From Butyriboletus loyo (lineage: Eukaryota; Basidiomycota; Agaricomycetes; Boletales; Boletaceae): a stretch of 30,372 nucleotides of DNA. Position 1 is the first letter of the stretch, and every line of letters begins with the position of its first letter. Below, one piece after another: positions 17,948 through 28,421 of this stretch. The stretch is from contig JBBPSI010000272.1 of NCBI GenBank assembly GCA_038093515.1, positions 1-30,372 of the forward strand, written 5' to 3'. The notes under the pieces are model-generated. The model did no database searches. It was not told the origin of the DNA and saw only the letters and a program-made list of their open reading frames with translations. Made by a program: the position numbers and the translations under genes.

Positions 17948-18344
17948 ATTACCACTTGGACTATTGTCTTCACCTAGCTTGCTGCTAGTTCCCTTTGAAC
18001 GGTACTAACTGTTCTAGCTTAGTCATCATTTCCCGCGCATGGACACGCTTTCTTTCATACTCCAGAATATTCTAGAGTACTCCTTCCTCATTTGTACTTT
18101 CCTTCTCACGACTCAATTAGGAACATGGTCTGTGCACAGACCCCAGTAGTATAAAGACTCGGTCTTTACACCCATGTACTCTATCTAGTTCTATGCAGTC
18201 TTCTGCTAGCAATTAGTTTCCTTCCAGACTCTTAGTGTGCGCACTAAGGCATAGTCTGAGACCCAGCTCAGAAACGCTTCACAAGTCCTGAGGCTACTCC
18301 AGAGTGCCTCCTCGCTGTTCTAGTTGTTAGCGCCCAGTGTAACA
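17948..18344 (+). repeat. Family-1 LTR lacking its first ~40 bp
   Basis: Plus-strand LTR beginning in U3 (ATTACCACTTGG) and ending CAGTGTAACA. The missing start is explained by insertion of element C, with the remainder lying beyond the left edge of the window. It borders the old pol fragment at 18345. Confidence 0.85.
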
Positions 18345-20397
18345 CTGCAGGCACATGGATGAGCTTGAAGTGGAAAAGTGGTATGCCTGCAATCCATCGG
18401 TTGATGGTTGCATTGGGCTGTAAATCTGGGTTATTGATCATTCCCTTGACATATTTGGTGTCCATCTCGACTGTAAGATTAGCAACTCCAAAAATGAATA
18501 TCTGGACTGCTTGCAAGGCGCAGAACAGTCCATAAAGCTCAAGCTTCACTTGGGAATAGCAACTCTCAACCTCGGTAATTCCAATGGAACCAAAATGACT
18601 CAGATAACATTTGCCATCCTCACCTTCTTGGGATAGAATAAACCTGACTGCAATCACTGATGTGTCAACAGCCAGGAAAACCTCTTGTTTGCTCTCATAG
18701 TCGAGGCATCGGAGTGCAGGGGATTAAATGATGGCATCTTTGAGATGCTGCATCAATTCCTGCTGGGAATCCCCCCAAGTGAAGGGAACTTCTTTCCAGG
18801 TCAAATTGACCAATGGACATGCAAGCTTCGCAAAATCGCGGATAAAGATTTGTAGTATGCCACATGTACCTAAGTATCCATGCACCTGGGTCAGTGTAGA
18901 ACACTCTGGCCAGTCACGGATCTTCTGGACCTTCATATCCGGAGGGATGCAACCCTCTAAAGTACACTTGTGCCCAACAATAATCACATCTGGGGCAGCA
19001 AGCACAAACTTTTTGGCTGACACCATAGTGCCTACGTTCTGTAATCTCTGTAAAATGCAGTTTATGACTATTAGGTGTTCCCAGATAAAACAGCGAATGC
19101 CAGGATTATCTGGAATTGTTTCGTAACTTCCGTCTGCCCCCTGATATCAGGTTAGGATGGACTTCACTGGTAGATCATCAATGAAGGGTATCGTATGATG
19201 TGGAATCTTGTCCTGTAGTATGAAGGACATATCTGCTTGGTAAATTTGGACAGCATTAGTGTGGCCCATAGGAAGAGTAGTGAGACGATGTGGTCCCATA
19301 GGACTCCCAAAGGTAGTCATATCCTGTGATTCCACATGTAAGGGGCGCTGGTTGTAGCCCACAAACAAGTTGAGCATCCTGTAGACCACATATCTGGCAA
19401 AGGATTCCATGAGATGCTCGATAAATGGAGACACAGAAGTGTCACAAATAGTAACCATGTTGAGAGGCTGGAGATTATGTACCAGGTGAAGTGACTTTCC
19501 GTCCTGCTTGACGATGCAAAACCACCTAGATCAGTATGTGGCTATGGAGGGCTCGTATACCCCTGATGCAATCAGATCCTTGATAATCTGGATAGCCTCG
19601 TTGTGTATTGCAGGCAGAATCGGAATATTGCAGAGTACCCATGGAGTGTGGGGCACTGTCGGAATCTTGACTGGTGGAAAGTACCACTCATCTAACTATC
19701 CACGCTCCATCGGAATCCAAGCAAAGGTGGTCTTGTGTGCATGAACTATCCAGTGGATGAGTTTCAACTCCTCTGGCCACAGCCATTTAGCTGGGTTGAG
19801 GTCAAGGATGTCAGTGCACTCTTGAGTGAAGTGGGTACCTGGAACAAATTCTGGTGGGTGAGTAGGCAATATTGGTAACCCTGCCAGTGGTTCGTCTGGT
19901 AAGCGATGGATAACATGGAACTCTTCCTTAAGAGGAGCTGCTACTGTGCAAACCTTCTTCGCCACTGGCTTGTAGGCTAGGGTATGAGCCTTAGGATCTA
20001 AAGAATACACTGATTGGAGTGCGGAAATTGTGGCAGGAGTCAAAATGGAAGAGGAAGAAGAGAGATGGGTATAGTTCCCATTGCGCAAGGACAGAACGGA
20101 AGGTTCGGAATTGGAAGGAGAAACATTGGAGACAGTAACAGAATTGGATGGCATATCCAGCTTCGGAGCGGAAGGAACAGAACAGGAAGAGAAAGAACGG
20201 AATAAGGAACATGTAATTGAGGGCTTTAGGAATGGATAGATTGCCTCAAATACTTCGCACATTGGATAATTTATAGGATCTCCCTGTCCATTTGACAGAT
20301 CATTGAAATCTAAAAACCCATTTCCACAATGCTCTGATGGTTGGAACAGGAAATTCCTCTTCGACAGCATGGACATCCCTCCCTCCACGGCCGTGTG
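18345..20397 (-). pseudogene. pol: Decayed Ty3/Gypsy pol of another lineage
   Basis: One minus-strand frame runs through the whole segment and is broken only by stop codons. In order it shows a low-complexity Ser/Asn region, EFVPGTHFTQECTDILDLNP, FAWIPMERG, WYFPPVKIPTVPHTPWVL, SRWFCIVKQDGKSLHLVHNLQPLN (RT), FIDDLPVKSILT (RT catalytic FIDD), GTMVSAKKFVLAAPDVIIVGHKC, GYLGTCGILQIFIRDFAKLACPL, WGDSQQELMQHLKDAI, and RNase H-like FLAVDTSVIAVRFILSQ to WIAGIPLFHFKLIHVPA. TGA codons at 19531-19533 (before SRWFC) and 19147-19149 (after SILT) stand where related elements have Arg. Protease and integrase are absent; both ends are cut by family-1 LTRs. Sequence is more AT-rich and much more decayed than the neighbours, hence older. 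Confidence 0.82.
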
Positions 20398-20823
20398 TGT
20401 TACGCTTGGCGCTAACAATGAGAACTCTGAGGCGGCACTCTGGAGTAGCTGCAGGACTCTGGAGACGATTCTGGAGAAGTCTCAGACTATGTCTTAGTGT
20501 GCACACTAAGAGTCTGGAAGAGAACTAATTGCTAGCAGGTGACTGCGTAGAACTAGATAATGTACATGGTGTAAAGACAGAGTCTTTATACTACTGGGGT
20601 CTGCGCACAGACCATGCTCCCTAATCGAGTCGCAAGAGCGAAAGTACAAATGAGGAAGAGATACTCTAGAACGTTCCAGAGTGTGAAAGAAAACATGTCC
20701 ATGCGCGGGAAGTGATGACTAAGCTGGAACGGTTGTTACCGTTCAAATGGAACTAGCAAAAGGCTAGGTGAATGTAACAGTCCCAACGGTAATGGAGAGA
20801 AAAAGTAGACCACTACCGTAACA
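20398..20823 (-). repeat. Family-1 LTR, 3' LTR of element F
   Basis: This 426 bp antisense LTR is followed on its U3 side by a family-1 polypurine tract (20824-20836), so it is a 3' LTR. Its left flank GTGTG does not match the GATGA right of element E's 5' LTR, so it was not the original partner of that LTR, or one flank was rearranged. Confidence 0.9.
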
Positions 20824-20874
20824 TTACCCCCTTCCCATGGTGGAGACTCCGACTCCACAACTTGAAAGCTCCCT

Positions 20875-22010
20875 TCACTGAGACTCCCCCTCATTGACAT
20901 TGTAGTCGTAAGCATCATTGGCATTGAAATCTGCCCAGACGTCGTCCCAGAACGTGCAGTTGGCGACGATGTGGCTGGTGGCACCACAGAGGCCGCATAC
21001 CCGTTCTGGGCAAAACTCCTGAATATGACCCAGGGCAATGCGGTGACAGAAGGGACACATGTAGTTGGGGCACTCCCTATGAAAGTGGCCAACAGTGCCA
21101 CATTCAAAGCAAAGTTGTGGGCAGACGAGGCGAGGTCGAGCAGGGTGAGGCTCCATACAAGGAGTTGGAAGAACCAACCACTGCTGCGACGGGGGTGGTG
21201 ACTCGAGGGATGAGTTGGATGGCGGGGGTTCCACAACGGGTGGACAGTTGGGGGGTGACAGAACGAAAGGCCCTATTGGCGATTCTTCTTCTTGCGGCGG
21301 TGAGGGTGACCGATCCCGGGACAGATCCAACCTGGAGAAGCGTCTGGCGAGGTTGGCGATGCACAGTTCTAGGCGGTAGAGGGGAGTATCGACGAGCAAC
21401 CTGGGGTTCATCGATGTCAGTCCGAAAGGACTCTAATGACTCGCCAGTGGTCTCATGGGACAAGTCTGCTACCAGAGTGGTCATAGGTGAATCTCTTGCA
21501 GATGGCGCTGGAATAGGTAGTGGTGGAGGAGATCCTTGCGTGGCAGGATGAGGAGGAGGATTGGGGCTACGAGCGGTGGGGTAAAGAAATCCAATCCTAT
21601 TGTTGGACTGAAAATAAAACTCTCTCTCCCTGGGAGCGAGAGCGACAAGGATGGGGTGAAGGACAGGGGCTAGAATGCCCGGGAGGACGGCCACCGTACC
21701 AGACCTTGGGAAGGATGTCCAAAGTCATACACCCCTGCCTCCAAGAGGTCTAGAAGCGGTAATACCCCACAGTGGCTGGTTGTCAGAACTAAGTGGACAT
21801 GGACGATGCTGGCAGGCGGTAAAGACTGGGGGATTAAAGAACATAGTCCCCAGTGAAATCAATAAGTTCCACTAAAGCATCACGTAGCGACGAGATTTTC
21901 AGAGCGGCGTGGAATGTCGGGAGCTCCCGGAGTGAAGACAGATGGGGGTTGAGCTGAACGTGTTTTCAGCAGGAAGGAGGCGTAAATGTGAACCAACAAA
22001 GATGGGGAGA
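20875..22010 (-). pseudogene. Decayed ORF3 of element F
   Basis: The N-terminal ~300 nt are barely recognisable (many substitutions and small indels relative to 22700-23047), then the frame improves from LPGILAPVLHPILVALAPREREFYFQSNNRIGF. A deletion of roughly 80 nt between the Pro-rich linker and the knuckles shifts the frame. The knuckle part (CFECGTVGHFHREC, CPFCHRIALGHIQEFC, CGLCGATSHIVANC; 20956-21111) keeps every zinc ligand and ends DYNVNEGESQ with TGA at 20875. The polypurine tract and 3' LTR follow. Confidence 0.8.
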
Positions 22011-22070
22011 GAAAAGAATCATAGAATTGATCAAACTATTCCCCTAGGAATTAAGTAAAGTAACAGAGTA
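22011..22070. other. Junction segment of unknown origin between elements F and E
   Basis: About 60 bp match neither ORF3 copy nor any LTR here. To the right E's ORF3 is aligned up to about 22075; to the left F's decayed ORF3 begins. It looks like filler at a rearrangement breakpoint. Confidence 0.4.
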
Positions 22071-23047
22071 GCGCTCTGGCTGGGATCAGGAGATCTGTCG
22101 TCGACGATGATAGGCGAATTACGAGTACCCCGACCGGGGAGGTAGGGGGGCGGGGGTCCATACGAAGAGGAGTTAGAGCCACCAGCTGTTGCTGCGGCGG
22201 TGGGGGAAGCGACGCGAGGGATGAGTTGGATGGCGGGGGTGCCACGACGGGTGGACGGTTGGGGGGTGATGGACCGAAAGGCTCTGTTGGCAATTCTTCT
22301 TCCGGCATTGGTGAGGGTGACCGATCCCAGGACAGATCCAGCCTGGAGAAGCGTCTGGTGAGGTTGGCGATGCACAGTCCGAGGCGGTAGGGGGGAGTGT
22401 CGACGAGCGACCTGGGGCTCGTCGACATCGGTCCGAAAGGACTCGAGGGACTCTCCAGTGGTCTCCCTGGACGAATCCGCTACCAGTGTGGTTGCAGGCG
22501 AATCTCTAGTGGGTGGCGCTGGAATAGGTAGAGGCGGAGGAGATCCTTCCGCGGCAGGACGAGGAGGGGGATTGGGGCCGCGAGCGGTGGGGCACAAGAA
22601 CCTGATGCGGTCGTTCGACTGAAAATAAAATTCCCGCTCTCTAGGAGCGAGGGCGACGAGGATGGGACGAAGGACGGGCGCAAGAATGCCCGGGAGAAGC
22701 TGGTCCACAACGTACCCGAATCCTTCGGCATGAAGGATGTCCAGGGTGTACCCTCTGGCCTCCATCAAGGAGGTCTCCAGAGCGGTGGCGTATACGGGCG
22801 GTTGGTTGTCGGGACAGAGACGGGTGTGGACGGTGCGGGCGAGGGCGTAGGACCGGTAGAGGGAAGCGAGGGTGCGGAGAACATAGTCTCCAGTGAAATC
22901 CATACGCTGCTCGAGAGCATACGTAGCGACGGGGTTTTCAAGTACTGCGGCGTAGAGGACGCGGCGAGAGGAGACGGGAAGGCGAGAAGAACGGACGGGA
23001 GGCTGAGCTGGGAGCGGCGCATTGTTTTCTGCGGGTGGAATGGCCAT
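22031..23047 (-). CDS. ORF3 of element E (C terminus replaced at a breakpoint)
   Basis: ATG at 23047 lies 9 nt after the pol stop. The 338-residue frame begins MAIPPAENNAPLPAQPPVRSS, contains the ~120-residue N-terminal domain (LYAAVLENPVATYALEQRMDFTGDYVL to PREREFYFQSNDRI) and a long Pro/Ser/Thr-rich linker. It should continue into the zinc-knuckle region, but after DPSQSAT (about 22075) it runs into unrelated sequence and stops at 22031. This is the best copy of the N-terminal domain in the window. The function of that domain is unknown to me. Confidence 0.75.
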   Translation of the reverse strand: MAIPPAENNAPLPAQPPVRSSRLPVSSRRVLYAAVLENPVATYALEQRMDFTGDYVLRTLASLYRSYALARTVHTRLCPDNQPPVYATALETSLMEARGYTLDILHAEGFGYVVDQLLPGILAPVLRPILVALAPREREFYFQSNDRIRFLCPTARGPNPPPRPAAEGSPPPLPIPAPPTRDSPATTLVADSSRETTGESLESFRTDVDEPQVARRHSPLPPRTVHRQPHQTLLQAGSVLGSVTLTNAGRRIANRAFRSITPQPSTRRGTPAIQLIPRVASPTAAATAGGSNSSSYGPPPPYLPGRGTRNSPIIVDDRSPDPSQSATLLLYLIPRGIV

Positions 23048-23056
23048 CTTGTTTGT

Positions 23057-26000
23057 TTACTGAGAAGATGGGGAAGGAAAATCCTTGGGATGGCGCAGCT
23101 TATAAGCCTTGAGCAGGGCTTGCGCATGGACCAAGTTCCCATTCGGCTCCCAGGTGTTCTCTGCTGCGGAGTATCCTTTCCAGGAAACCAGGAACTGGCG
23201 GCGTCCCTTGGAGCCGCGATGGGATAAGATCCGATCGATCTCGTATTCTTCATCTCCGTCTATTTCTTCCGGAGGAGGGTTTGTGAAATTCGGGCCATGT
23301 TCTGCCGTTTCGCGATAAGGGGTTAGGAGGGATGCGTGGAAGACATCGTGGATCTTCCATGTTGGCGGCAGTCGGAGCCTGTACGCCACAGGGGAGATAA
23401 CCTGTGCGATTTCAAACGGACCTTCCCGTCTAGGGGCGAGTTTCTTCGACGGGTACCTGAGTCGAAGGTTGCGTCCTTCCAACCAAACCTTATCGCCAGT
23501 CTTCCACGGACGGAACTTGGACTGGATCCGTTCCTTCATCAGTCGCCGTGCTTTCTCGTGGGCTTCTAAAGCCTCCGTTCGGGCTCCCGTGAGTTCCGAG
23601 AGTCTGGACTCGAGGGCGGGGAGGAACGTCTTTCCGATTGGAGGATAAGATCTCGGCTCATAGCCGACCATCAGAGAGAAAGGGGTCACGTTGGTCGATG
23701 AATGCGTCATCGAATTGTGAGAGAATTCGGCCATGGGGAGGAGTTCGGCCCAACGTTCCGGGTGTCCATCACAGAAGATCCGTAGGTAAGTCTCCAATTC
23801 CTGGTTGACTCGTTCGGTTTCGCCATCGGTCTGAGGGTGGTAGGCGGAGGAAAGGGCGAGGTCATAGTCCAGGAGCCTTGCGAGTTCTCTGGCAAAGGCG
23901 GAGGCGAACTGAGGACCATGATCAGAGATGCAGCGAGAGTGTAGTCCGAAGCGAAGGAAAACCGTTTTGAAAAACAACTTGGCAACTCCTGCCGCATCGA
24001 TGTCTTTGTTGCAAGGGGAATAAATTACCCCCTTCGTAAGCCCATGGTCTACCACGACCATGACAGAATCATAACCCAGGGAAGGAGGGAGACCGGTGAT
24101 GAGGTCGACCGACACTTGTTCGAAGGGACGAGAGGCCACGCTGGCCAAAGGAGTGAGAGGAGGCACGGTAGGATGAGTATTAACTTTGTGCGCCTGACAC
24201 ACAGCGCAGCCAGAAACGAAGCGGCGGACTAAATTAGCCATGCCCGGCCACCAATAATCCCGTTGCACTAGGTTCTGGGTACGGAATATGCCACCGTGAC
24301 CACCAGTAGGGCTCTCGTGCAAGGATCGGATGAGATCGACTCGTGCAGCCTCGGGGATATAGCGCTTTTTGCGGAAATACAACTCCTTTCCGTCAAAGTC
24401 CCAATCGCCCGCATTCATTTTGGGGAAGAGAGGCGAGTCTTCGTAGAGAGCCTGCATGCATCTCTTAATCATGGGGTCGCTGGGGGTGGAGGCGGCAATC
24501 TTTTCTGCAAGAGCGACGTCAATCTTGCGAGCGAAGAGGTGTTCTGGGAGGAGGGTCACTTCCTGGTTGTCTGCGGAAGTGTCAACATCGTCTCGGCGGG
24601 ATAAAGCATCGGCCGGGCCCATCTGAGTACCCGGGATGTGATGGAAGTGCAGGTCGAAGTCCTGCAAGAACATGAGCCAGCGTGCTTGCCGGCGGGACAA
24701 CTTATTCGGTTGTCGGAAATACGTGAGATTCTTATGGTCGGTGAGAATCTCTACCTGATGGCCAGTACCTCGCAGGTAGTGGCGCCATTCTTCCAAGGCG
24801 TGGATGACCGCGAGCAGCTCGCGATCATAGATATCGTAATTGCGCTCAGCGGGTGAGAGCGTCTTCGAGAGGTAGGCACAGGGATGGAGGTCGCCGTTGA
24901 CGTCCTTCTGCATAAGCACTGCTCCGGTAGCGGTGAGGGAAGCGTCCGTCATGACAGCAAACGGCTTCGTGACGTCGGGCATGGAGAGGACGGGTTGGCG
25001 AAGGAATGATTGTTTGATGGCTTGGAACGCCTGTTCACAAGCCGGCGTCCATGCCCACGGAGAGTTCTTCTTAGTCAGGTCGTGCAGCGGCTTCGCGATG
25101 TGAGAGAAGTCCTGTATGAACCTGCGATAGAAATTGCAAAACCCGATGAAGGATCTGACTGCCTTCACCGAGGTCGGGGGGTTCCATTCGCGAATGGCTT
25201 TCAACTTTGTGGGGTCCATCTTGACCTGTCCTTCCCGGACCATCATCCCAAGGTATTCGACTTCCTCAGCGTCGAACAAACATTTTTCGAGCTTGAGGAA
25301 GAGTTTGTGTTCCCTGAGTCTCTCCAAGACGCGGATCGTGCGGGCCTCATGCTCCGTAGACGTGGCGGAATGGATGAGAAGGTCGTCCATGTAAATGATC
25401 AACCATCCTTCTGCCATAAGGTCCCCAAAGATATGGTCCATCAGGGCTTGGAACGTGGCTGGGGAATTGCAGAGGCCAAAGAACATTACGGTGGGCTCGA
25501 ACAGCCCTTGAGGAGTGATGAAGGCCGCCTTCCACCGGTCGTTTGGCTTAATGAGGACGTTATTGTATCCCCAGCGGATATCCATCTTGGTGAAAATCTT
25601 TGAGCCTTTGAGGCGGTCCACGAGGTCGGAGATGAGGGGGAGGGGATAGGCGTTTTTGACGGTATGCGAGTTCAGGTACCTGTAGTCCTGACAAGGGCGT
25701 AGCGAGCCGTCTTTCTTGGACACGAAGAAGAAAGGGGCAGCCTGAGGAGACTTCGAGGGAGTGATCTTTCCCGATTTGAGGTGTTCCTCGACGAACGCCT
25801 TACATGCCTCTGATTCCTTCGGGTTCAGAGGATAGACCTTGGCGACTTTGGGTACGAAGTCTTTGTCGAGGTCAATGGCGTGGTCAAAGGATCGGGACGG
25901 GGGAAGTTCCTCAGTGTTCTTTTTGTCAAAAACGTCCGCAAAGGCGGCGAACGGGGTAGGGAGAACCGCTTTCTCCTTGACAGCTTGGGCGGCGATCTCA

Positions 26001-26617
26001 GTCGCGATGGTTGCTTTTCGAATAGGGTAAGCTTCCCTTGCTGAAGCGTCTACTCGCTTCTTCCAGAGCTTGGCGATCTTGGAGTCTGGGTCCAAGTCAA
26101 GGTACCGTACCAGGTATCGTTGAGCGATTGCCCGAGGGGAGTCGTGTCGGGGCTTCTTGATTTGATCGGGGAGATCGATGTGGCCAGTGGCCCAATCTAT
26201 TACCGGGTTGGCCTCTCGTAGCCACGGCAATCCCAGGATCATGTTTTCTTTTCCAATGTTGAGGACTAGGAAGCTCCGTTCCTCCTCGGTTTCTCCAATC
26301 CTGATGGAGATGTTGACTTTGTGTCAGATGACTCCTCCTTGGTTGTTTGACCCGTCCACGTTTTGGGCACTTAGTGGTTTGGGTAGCCGTTCCATCGGCA
26401 ATTTCTTTCGCTTCACTAGATCTCGGTCTATGAAGCATCCGCTTGCGCCACTGTCTACCAGGGCGAATGTGTCGATGATTTGACCCCCTTCATGCGCGAA
26501 TAATGACACAGGAACTCGTATGGATTGTGCATGGGGATTTGACAAAACTACAGGGGCGATTACGTGGAGAGGTGAAGACGTCGAAACTTCCCTCTCTTCT
26601 AAAAATCCTTCGGCCAT
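23057..26617 (-). pseudogene. pol: Pol of element E (complete apart from one TGA)
   Basis: Starts at ATG 26617 inside the end of gag, in the -1 frame; 1186 residues. Protease Asp ~55 (ALVDSGASGCF); TGA at 26324-26326 (codon ~98, element B has Arg); RT with YMDD ~409-412; RNase H TDAS ~557; integrase zinc domain with CX2C ~804; DDE core D ~838, D ~899, E ~935 (D-x60-D-x35-E); GPF; chromodomain from ~1125 (YEIDRILSHRGSKGRRQFLVSWKGY). The second Asp lies in SDHGPQF where element B has SDRGPQF, another CpG-type change. With only one stop it is the nearest to intact of the Pol copies and defines the domain plan of family 1. It is copied in the opposite direction to element B. Confidence 0.93.
26599..26617 (-). 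promoter_or_regulatory. gag-pol overlap, -1 frame
   Basis: Gag and pol overlap by 19 nt. The sense end of gag reads GGATTTTTAG, with five T before the stop and the pol ATG 16 nt upstream of the stop codon. Either -1 slippage at the T run or termination-reinitiation could make Pol. Element B has the same arrangement at 3462-3480. Confidence 0.55.
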
Positions 26618-27594
26618 TCTTCGGCCACCTTGGTTGCTGCAACGGGCAGCTTTTCTTCATCTTCATTGAAGCATGCCTTGAGAACGTTCAAGACATCTTC
26701 TTGTTGAGTGCCTCGACCTTTCAACTCGGACAAGTAGTCGACGAGTGGGGAGGGCTTCGACTCGGGTTGCGTGACGACGGCGGCGCGTGTGCGCTGAGGG
26801 TTGCGAGGGGGACGAGAGGGTGGTCCTCGGGGGTTCTGTCCATTGCGTGGGGAACGGGGATGATTGGTTGAACGACAGCCGACTTGGTGGCAGACGAAGC
26901 ATTTGTTCTGCTTCATGTACTCCGCGCGTTGTACGGGAGTAAGTCGGACTGCATCTACGTCCATAGCATTGGGGTCCCTTCTGTTGGTCGAGGGCTTCGA
27001 GGAAGAGGAGAAGGTGGGAATGTAGCGCTTCCCGGCGCGGAGGTCGTCGATGCGCTTGTGTTGCGCATGGAAGGCGGATGTTTTCTCAGCCCATCCGGCA
27101 AGCGTGGTAGGGGGCTTCTCGCACGAGAGGACAGACTCGGCGAGGCGGGGGTCGAGACCGCGGATGAACCACTCGATGAGCGCTTTCTCATCTATGATTC
27201 CGGACTTGGCAGCGAGGAGCTGGAACTCCGTGACGTATGTGTCATAGCCGTCTTTCTTGTTGGCTCTGTTTTGGTTTAGGTTTCCCAGGTCGATGCGAGC
27301 GCTTTCTCCTACGTCGAAGGGATGGAAGACCCTGTGAAAGTCTTCGCAGACGGTGGTGAACTCCCTTTGTCGTGGAGTAGGATTTCCATCTAGGAGAAGG
27401 CCCATCCAGCCTTCGGAGAACGTCTTGCCCTTTCCTTCGCTCATTTTCATGAGGAGGGCGTTGATTTTTGACTCGTCGTCAGGGAATGCAGTCTGATTGG
27501 CGGCGAAGTATGTGCGCATGGCGAGGAGCCATCGTGAGGCGTCTTCATTGAGTCCAGAGAAGTCCTTGGGGACGATCTTTCCTTTGTCAGACAT
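26599..27594 (-). CDS. gag: Gag of element E (intact, 331 residues)
   Basis: ATG at 27594 gives MSDKGKIVPKDFSGLNEDASRWLLAM. The middle is a retrotransposon-Gag capsid-like domain (FHRVFHPFDVGESARIDLGNLNQNRANKKDGYDTYV, then EKALIEWFIRGLDPRL). Near residue 230 CFVCHQVGCRSTNH has spacing C-x2-C-x4-C-x4-H, with the last two ligands swapped relative to the canonical knuckle. A basic Arg/Pro-rich segment follows and the protein ends EEWPKDF. Its last 19 nt overlap pol. It should form the particle and package RNA. This is the only complete Gag in the window. Confidence 0.92.
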   Translation of the reverse strand: MSDKGKIVPKDFSGLNEDASRWLLAMRTYFAANQTAFPDDESKINALLMKMSEGKGKTFSEGWMGLLLDGNPTPRQREFTTVCEDFHRVFHPFDVGESARIDLGNLNQNRANKKDGYDTYVTEFQLLAAKSGIIDEKALIEWFIRGLDPRLAESVLSCEKPPTTLAGWAEKTSAFHAQHKRIDDLRAGKRYIPTFSSSSKPSTNRRDPNAMDVDAVRLTPVQRAEYMKQNKCFVCHQVGCRSTNHPRSPRNGQNPRGPPSRPPRNPQRTRAAVVTQPESKPSPLVDYLSELKGRGTQQEDVLNVLKACFNEDEEKLPVAATKVAEEWPKDF

Positions 27595-27984
27595 CTTGTC
27601 GTCGTCTTCGTCGTCAGAGGGATCTGCGGGTGGAAAATACGGTGGAGAGGGGGAACGGGAAGGGTGTGGAGAAACGTGGGGGGTTCTATCGAGCCAGTCG
27701 TCGCTATAACCGTCGTCGCTGGGTGCCGGTTCGTCTTCCTGCCCTTGACCCTGGTCCTCGGGTTGATAAGAGGGTTCGGGGTCTAACTGGGGCAGAGGGG
27801 AAAACTGGGGTTCGGGGTCTGGCGGGGCGGGAGTGTGTGGTGGTGACGGGTTGTCGACGACGATGGGTTCTGGTTCGGGGGACGGAACGCGGAAAGAACG
27901 ACCGATGCGTCTGGGACGTTGGATGGAAATGTTGGGCGAGGGTGGGGCGGCTTTACTGCTGAAGAGCAGAAGCGAGGTGAAGAT
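27595..27984 (-). other. AUG-less open frame upstream of gag (element E)
   Basis: 130 codons in the gag frame are open from the TAG in the PBS to the gag ATG, with no ATG and a CTG at 27967-27969. Composition matches the equivalents at 357-746 and 2093-2485. Confidence 0.5.
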
Positions 27985-27992
27985 CTAGTTCT
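27983..27992 (-). other. Primer-binding site of element E
   Basis: Sense AGAACTAGAT, 2 nt from the LTR. It pairs with ATCTAGTTCT at 28145-28154, itself about 32 nt downstream of the TATA box at 28181-28187. Confidence 0.65.
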
Positions 27993-27994
27993 TT

Positions 27995-28421
27995 TGTTAC
28001 GCTGGGCGCTAACAATTGAACAGCGAGGAGGCACTCTGGAGTGGCCTCGAGACTCGGGAGACGATTCTGAGTGAGTCTCAGACTATGTCTTAGTGCGCAC
28101 ACTAAGAGTCTGGAATGATACTAATTGCTAGCAGTAGGCTGCGTAGAACTAGATACCGTTACAGGGTGTAAAGACAGTGGCTTTATACTACTGAGGTCTG
28201 CGCACAGACCATGCTCCCTAATCGGGTCGCGAGAGCAAAAGTACGGATGAGGAAAAGATACTCTAGAACGTTCTGGAGTATGAAAGAAAATGTGTCCGTG
28301 CGCGGGAAGTGATGACTAAGCTACGAACAGTTGTTACCGTTCAACAGGAACTAGCATGAGGCTAGGCGAATGTAAGAGTCCTAACGGTAGTGGGGAGAAA
28401 AAGTAGAGTACTACCGTAACA
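27995..28421 (-). repeat. Family-1 LTR, 5' LTR of element E
   Basis: 427 bp antisense LTR adjacent to the PBS. U3 keeps a heat-shock-like GAAcgTTCtaGA array and the conserved U5 hairpin. Confidence 0.93.

Larger units (their letters stand above)
22031..28421 (-). mobile_element. Element E: best-preserved family-1 chromovirus, 3' end lost
   Basis: 5' LTR (27995-28421), PBS, leader, intact gag, pol with one stop and most of ORF3 are in order on the minus strand. The 3' end of ORF3, polypurine tract and 3' LTR are replaced by the tail of element F. On its right it interrupts a family-2 LTR remnant at 28422. Confidence 0.88.

Noticed and set aside
20398..28421. 20398-28421 as one intact element with paired LTRs
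   Set aside because: Flanking pentamers differ (GTGTG and GATGA) and ORF3 is present twice with a filler, so it is a rearranged composite.
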